From positions 37,361 to 101,360 of the IMG/VR virus record IMGVR_UViG_3300045012_000053: DNA of 64,000 nt; one strand, given 5' to 3'. This DNA is from a virus. Within the stretch, counting starts at the first letter, position 1; each line of letters opens with the position of its first letter. The position numbers were made by a program, and so were the translations under genes. The notes beneath the pieces were generated by a model that was not told the DNA's origin, ran no database searches, and saw nothing but the letters and a program-made list of their open reading frames with translations. Shown in pieces: positions 61,028-64,000 of this stretch.

Positions 61028-61602
61028 ATGGCTCTCCCGAAGTCATAGTATCTGCCCTCGTGGGTCTTCTCGTTGTCTTCCGGCTCCGGCTTGATCGCCG
61101 GGATTCGTTTCGGCCCTACGTAGGTCCTTGCGTCCAAGATCAGCATGCCGTACTCTTCGATGCGATCTTGCGCGTCCTTGTTGCCTTCCACGTAAGCGCG
61201 TTCAATGTGCTCGCTCTCAATTGTGGCGACACGCGGAGTCTTGGGTGCCAGCCACTTGCGTTTCTTCCTCTCCGTCTCGTCCACCGGGTCGCTGCTGGTG
61301 TACACGATATCGGTTCCCGGGATGTCTTCCACGTAGGACTCGGTCTGCTTACCCGTACCCCGGCAGCGCGCACAGTTTCGAACCTCCGGGTCCGCATTAC
61401 ACATCTCGCAGATGACGTCTCGAAAGCCTCTAGATCGTTGCTTTACCACCCACTTGGCTTCCCCTATGTTGACCAGCCGGGTCGCTTCCATGATGGTGAC
61501 TACTTGCTTGCAGCGGCACTTCTTTGCGGGCGGCTCCTGCTCTTGTAGCACCACCGCTTCCTGCCCGTGGCAGGAGTGAACCTTTGATACGTAGACGACC
61601 AT
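61024..61602 (-). CDS. Protein with DnaJ-type zinc motifs
   Basis: 192 residues, GAGGAG site before the ATG. CRCK early, then CEMCNADPEVRNCARCRGTG (about 65-84) resembling half of a DnaJ cysteine-rich domain (CxxCxGxG). The C-terminal half is charged (IESEHIERAYVEGNKDAQDR). No J domain is present. Possibly a chaperone-like or nucleic-acid-binding zinc protein. Confidence 0.55.
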   Translation of the reverse strand: MVVYVSKVHSCHGQEAVVLQEQEPPAKKCRCKQVVTIMEATRLVNIGEAKWVVKQRSRGFRDVICEMCNADPEVRNCARCRGTGKQTESYVEDIPGTDIVYTSSDPVDETERKKRKWLAPKTPRVATIESEHIERAYVEGNKDAQDRIEEYGMLILDARTYVGPKRIPAIKPEPEDNEKTHEGRYYDFGRAI

Positions 61603-61618
61603 CCTTTCTCCTCATCCC

Positions 61619-62038
61619 TCATGGATTCGGGAGGAGTGGCATCGGACGGCCTCTTTTGCCCTTTCTGGGTTGATTAGTATCGGAGCGCTTGTTCAAGGCA
61701 GCGCGACGGATATTGCGGAGGAGAGACCGCACGGTATCTACGGTGACACCCATCTCGGCGGCGGCGTGGTTGTACGGCAACCCCATGCGGTAAACCAACA
61801 TGATGGCCTGATTCCAGCGGGCGGCGCGCTTACGCTGCTCCCAGTCGGTCGCCAACTTGGGAAACACGCGCAGCAAGATCACTCTGACTTCCGCGTCGTT
61901 GGATGCCCACTCCGGGGTGTCCTTCTGCCCGAAGAGCACGCGGACCTTTTTAATCTGGTGCGCCTTCATGAAGCCTTCGCTGCCGTCCATCTTTTTGCGC
62001 ATCTTTGCCATATCTTTTTTACTGGTCTCGCTCGCCAT
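61619..62038 (-). CDS. Helix-turn-helix protein
   Basis: 139 residues from the ATG with GGAGG six bases upstream. The segment LPYNHAAAEMGVTVDTVRSLLRNIRRAA (about 91-118; only its middle AAAEMGVTVDTVRSLL is quoted as motif) is a sigma-region-4-like helix-turn-helix. The C-terminus is basic. It may be a transcription factor for early or middle genes, possibly acting at the promoter family of this window. Confidence 0.65.
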   Translation of the reverse strand: MASETSKKDMAKMRKKMDGSEGFMKAHQIKKVRVLFGQKDTPEWASNDAEVRVILLRVFPKLATDWEQRKRAARWNQAIMLVYRMGLPYNHAAAEMGVTVDTVRSLLRNIRRAALNKRSDTNQPRKGKRGRPMPLLPNP

Positions 62039-62171
62039 CCGTTTCCTCCGCGTTTGCGTTTGGAACTTCTTTCAGCCCGAGTTGCCGTTCTCCCAGCCCC
62101 CACGACTCTAGAACCAGCTCCCAGTAACTCTTCTCCGTGTTCTCCACGTCCGGCTTGGTTATCTTTTTCAT
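62019..62171 (-). CDS. 50-residue hypothetical protein
   Basis: The ATG at 62171 overlaps the nuclease stop (ATGA) with GAGG upstream. The product is acidic with a short helix (EKSYWELVLESWGLGERQLG). Its last 20 bases overlap the helix-turn-helix gene and carry that gene's ribosome-binding site. Function unknown. Confidence 0.5.
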   Translation of the reverse strand: MKKITKPDVENTEKSYWELVLESWGLGERQLGLKEVPNANAEETDGERDQ

Positions 62172-63373
62172 GCCTCGTTATCCTCGTTGTCCTCTTCCGC
62201 GAAGATATCGATGTCCTCGTCGGACTTTATAAAGTTTGCATCCCGGTACTGCTTGTCGTTCAACACGAACGCGCGGAAGTACGGGTCGGTTCTCGTATCG
62301 TTCGGGTAACGCACCCCGAACCTGTTCTCCCAGTCGTCGGACTTCCACGAGTTGACGATGTTCACGATCTGACGCGCGGCTATCTTGCCCGCGTCTTCCG
62401 CAGACTCCACGGTGACGAAGCCCGCGTTGAACTGTAGCCGCTGCTTCGTGATCTCGCTCTCGTCGACCAGCGTGCCGTACTGTCTCAGCCACTCGTCTCG
62501 ACGCGCCTTGGCTTCCTTGGTCTGGTCCGTCTTGCCGTTCTTCTTTCCTTGCGCGCGCTCCATTTCCTCAACCATGAAGTCGTTCGGTAAGAGCCAGATG
62601 CCGTCCTCCCCCACTTGTGCGACCACGGCCTCCGAGCCAGCCTTCATCATTTCCACGTCTTCCAGCAGCGTGACCGAATAACCTTTTTGAATCGTCAGTC
62701 CCTTCTTTACAAACCACAAGAGCGCAACATCGCGAATGCCGCTGAGCCACGAATAGCGACGCAGCTGTGTATCGTACGCTGCAATCCCATATTGATCTGG
62801 GAAGTCTGTACCAGCAGTTTTGATATCAACAATGATGGGGCGGAAAGCGCCATACTCAGGGAGCCAATTAAGCTTGGGTAGGAGAGGATGGTTGGGTTCA
62901 ACGAAGGCGACGATGTCAAGCTTGCCTTGGTCTTCGATTCCTCCATAGTTTGGGTCATTAGGAAATACCTCCTTCGAGTACATTCTTTGAAATACGCACT
63001 GCCCGCCGACCGGAATGGGAAGAGACGGCTGACGGATGGCGTACAGCTTCAACCAGTCGGTTCCGATGCGCAAGCACTGCGCCCAGTCCTTTTCTTTCTT
63101 GGTGTATTGCAGCTCCTTGTTGTCGGCGAACGGTTGCCACTTGGAAACGAAGTGCTGGATGGACGCCTTCAAGTCGCCACGGTTCTCGTGGTAGAACTGA
63201 ATGGCGTCTTCGAATGCCTTCCCGAACTCGAACCGCGCCTTCAAGTTCTTTTCCCGCCAGCCGTGAATCTTTTGCAGCTTGTATTTCAACGGGCACTGAT
63301 CGAACGTGTTGCCCGCAGAATACGAGTGCTTGGTCCAAGCCTGTCCTTTCGAGTTAATGTAGAGAAATGCCAT
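62168..63373 (-). CDS. PD-(D/E)XK exonuclease (RecB/Cas4-like)
   Basis: 401 residues. SYSAGNTFDQCPLKYKL at the N-terminus, then EDQGKLDIVAFV with the first acidic ligand, IIVDIKTAG with the D-x-K core and QLRRYSWLSG as motif 4 (Q-x-x-x-Y) are the RecB-type nuclease signature. There is no four-Cys iron-sulfur cluster of Cas4. Likely a phage exonuclease for recombination or DNA processing. The last residues are acidic. Confidence 0.85.
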   Translation of the reverse strand: MAFLYINSKGQAWTKHSYSAGNTFDQCPLKYKLQKIHGWREKNLKARFEFGKAFEDAIQFYHENRGDLKASIQHFVSKWQPFADNKELQYTKKEKDWAQCLRIGTDWLKLYAIRQPSLPIPVGGQCVFQRMYSKEVFPNDPNYGGIEDQGKLDIVAFVEPNHPLLPKLNWLPEYGAFRPIIVDIKTAGTDFPDQYGIAAYDTQLRRYSWLSGIRDVALLWFVKKGLTIQKGYSVTLLEDVEMMKAGSEAVVAQVGEDGIWLLPNDFMVEEMERAQGKKNGKTDQTKEAKARRDEWLRQYGTLVDESEITKQRLQFNAGFVTVESAEDAGKIAARQIVNIVNSWKSDDWENRFGVRYPNDTRTDPYFRAFVLNDKQYRDANFIKSDEDIDIFAEEDNEDNEA

Positions 63374-63382
63374 CGTTGTCCT

Positions 63383-64000
63383 TTACTTCTTAAATCCGAG
63401 CGTGAAACCTTCCACCGACTTGTCTCCCACCTTGCTCATTCGGAAGACTTCCTTGATATTGCCCTTCAATCGGCGAATGGTCTCGTCGAAGCTGTGCTGG
63501 AACGCGAGCATCGCGACCGCGAGTTCACGAAGGTGAGCCATTCCGAGGCCAGCCGTTTGCTCCACCATATTGTCCATCTGCTCCAGCGTGGCGTGGTTCT
63601 TGAAGAGGCGTACCAAGTAAGCACGACGCGCTTCCGACACGGGCGGATTCAGCCCGATCACCAAGTCGAACCGACCGGGACGTTTCATAATGCGGTCTTC
63701 CAACGCGTCTGGTTTATTAGTCGTTGCCACGTTGATGACGTTACCGATCTGCTTCTCACCGTCGAGGAACGACAGCGTGTCGCTCTCCGTCTCCTTGTTC
63801 TCCAACAGCTTCTCGATGTCTTCAAAGATGCACATCACCGGACGGGCAGGTTCCACCTCTCTCAATTTCAAGAGGATGTCCTGATCGTTGTCGATATCCG
63901 TGATCGAGAGAACGATGCCTCCCCGCTTGATGATCTCGTTCGCGAGCATGCGGATGATGCTCGTCTTGCCGCACCCGGCGGGTCCGTAAAAGAGCACGCC
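63383..64000 (-). CDS. AAA+ ATPase, C-terminal part (partial)
   Basis: 206 visible residues; the gene continues beyond 64000. FYGPAGCGKTS is Walker A, VMCIFEDIEKLL Walker B, ATTNKPDALEDRIMKRPGRFD carries sensor 1 and the arginine-finger segment, and GMAHLRELAVAML sensor 2. The PGRFD motif is that of classic AAA proteins (FtsH, proteasomal and BCS1-like). No peptidase domain follows within the gene. It may be a remodelling ATPase; role unknown. Confidence 0.85.
   Translation of the reverse strand, partial: GVLFYGPAGCGKTSIIRMLANEIIKRGGIVLSITDIDNDQDILLKLREVEPARPVMCIFEDIEKLLENKETESDTLSFLDGEKQIGNVINVATTNKPDALEDRIMKRPGRFDLVIGLNPPVSEARRAYLVRLFKNHATLEQMDNMVEQTAGLGMAHLRELAVAMLAFQHSFDETIRRLKGNIKEVFRMSKVGDKSVEGFTLGFKK

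Noticed and set aside
62840-62875. TTGACA on the - strand inside the exonuclease gene
   Set aside because: The sequence 17 bp downstream (CCCAAC) is not a -10 and no gene start follows.
1-64000. CRISPR arrays
   Set aside because: No regularly spaced identical repeats of 23-40 bases were seen on either strand.
1-64000. tRNA genes
   Set aside because: No T-loop GTTCGANNC with matching acceptor stem was recognised on either strand; a covariance search would be decisive.

Overview
This window is one continuous stretch of a tailed double-stranded DNA phage genome. It carries a terminase large subunit, portal, scaffold-like protein, N4-gp56-type major capsid protein, nozzle-like tail protein, T7-like internal-virion (ejection) proteins, an integrase-type recombinase and a GH108 endolysin. 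Genes are tightly packed, with many ATGA, TAATG or TGATG overlaps. The morphogenesis order and the ejection-protein block suggest a short-tailed (podovirus-like) virion. Signal peptides, a muramidase and sugar-nucleotide genes suggest a Gram-negative-type host. I cannot name the host or a close relative from sequence alone.

Layout. Positions 1-34.9 kb are on the + strand and form the virion module: small beta-rich and helical proteins and a secreted trypsin-like protease (1-4.7 kb), packaging and head genes (4.7-13.7 kb), an appendage and tail block (13.9-25.4 kb), and an ejection block ending in a 1772-residue protein (25.4-33.7 kb). Four small genes and a glycosyltransferase follow, overlapping each other. 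From 34.9 kb to the end everything is on the - strand: a peptidyl-tRNA hydrolase-like gene, a recombinase with its own promoter and terminator, many tiny membrane or zinc-ribbon genes (34.9-45.9 kb), the endolysin and a phosphoesterase (45.9-47.6 kb), a glycan-synthesis block of about 13 kb (47.7-60.3 kb), then a RecB-like nuclease and the start of an AAA+ ATPase (60.3-64 kb).

Most notable points. (1) The giant virion protein contains two tandem, mutually homologous HExxH domains resembling FtsH (M41) peptidases. After each one lies a small out-of-frame gene with a good ribosome-binding site, inside a low-complexity linker of the main frame. (2) Ten near-identical promoters were found, CTTGACA / 17 bp / TAGNCT-like, nine with an extended -10 (TGN). 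They mark individual transcription units, seven of them on the - strand. (3) The glycan block contains glycosyltransferases resembling GT6 (blood-group type), GT31 and GT11, plus GDP-mannose and UDP-GlcNAc dehydratases, a C-methyltransferase and twin FkbM-like methyltransferases. This suggests the phage builds a specific methylated deoxysugar-containing glycan. (4) Several endonuclease-type genes, visibly AT-richer than their neighbours, are scattered through the window. They include three Endonuclease VII-type genes and one HNH gene preceded by five tandem Cys/His zinc motifs. Two of the Endonuclease VII genes have hairpins over their ribosome-binding sites.

All family assignments rest on motif recognition by eye; no database search or structure prediction was run. 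Starts were chosen from ribosome-binding sites and stop/start overlaps, and many lie inside the longest open frame.
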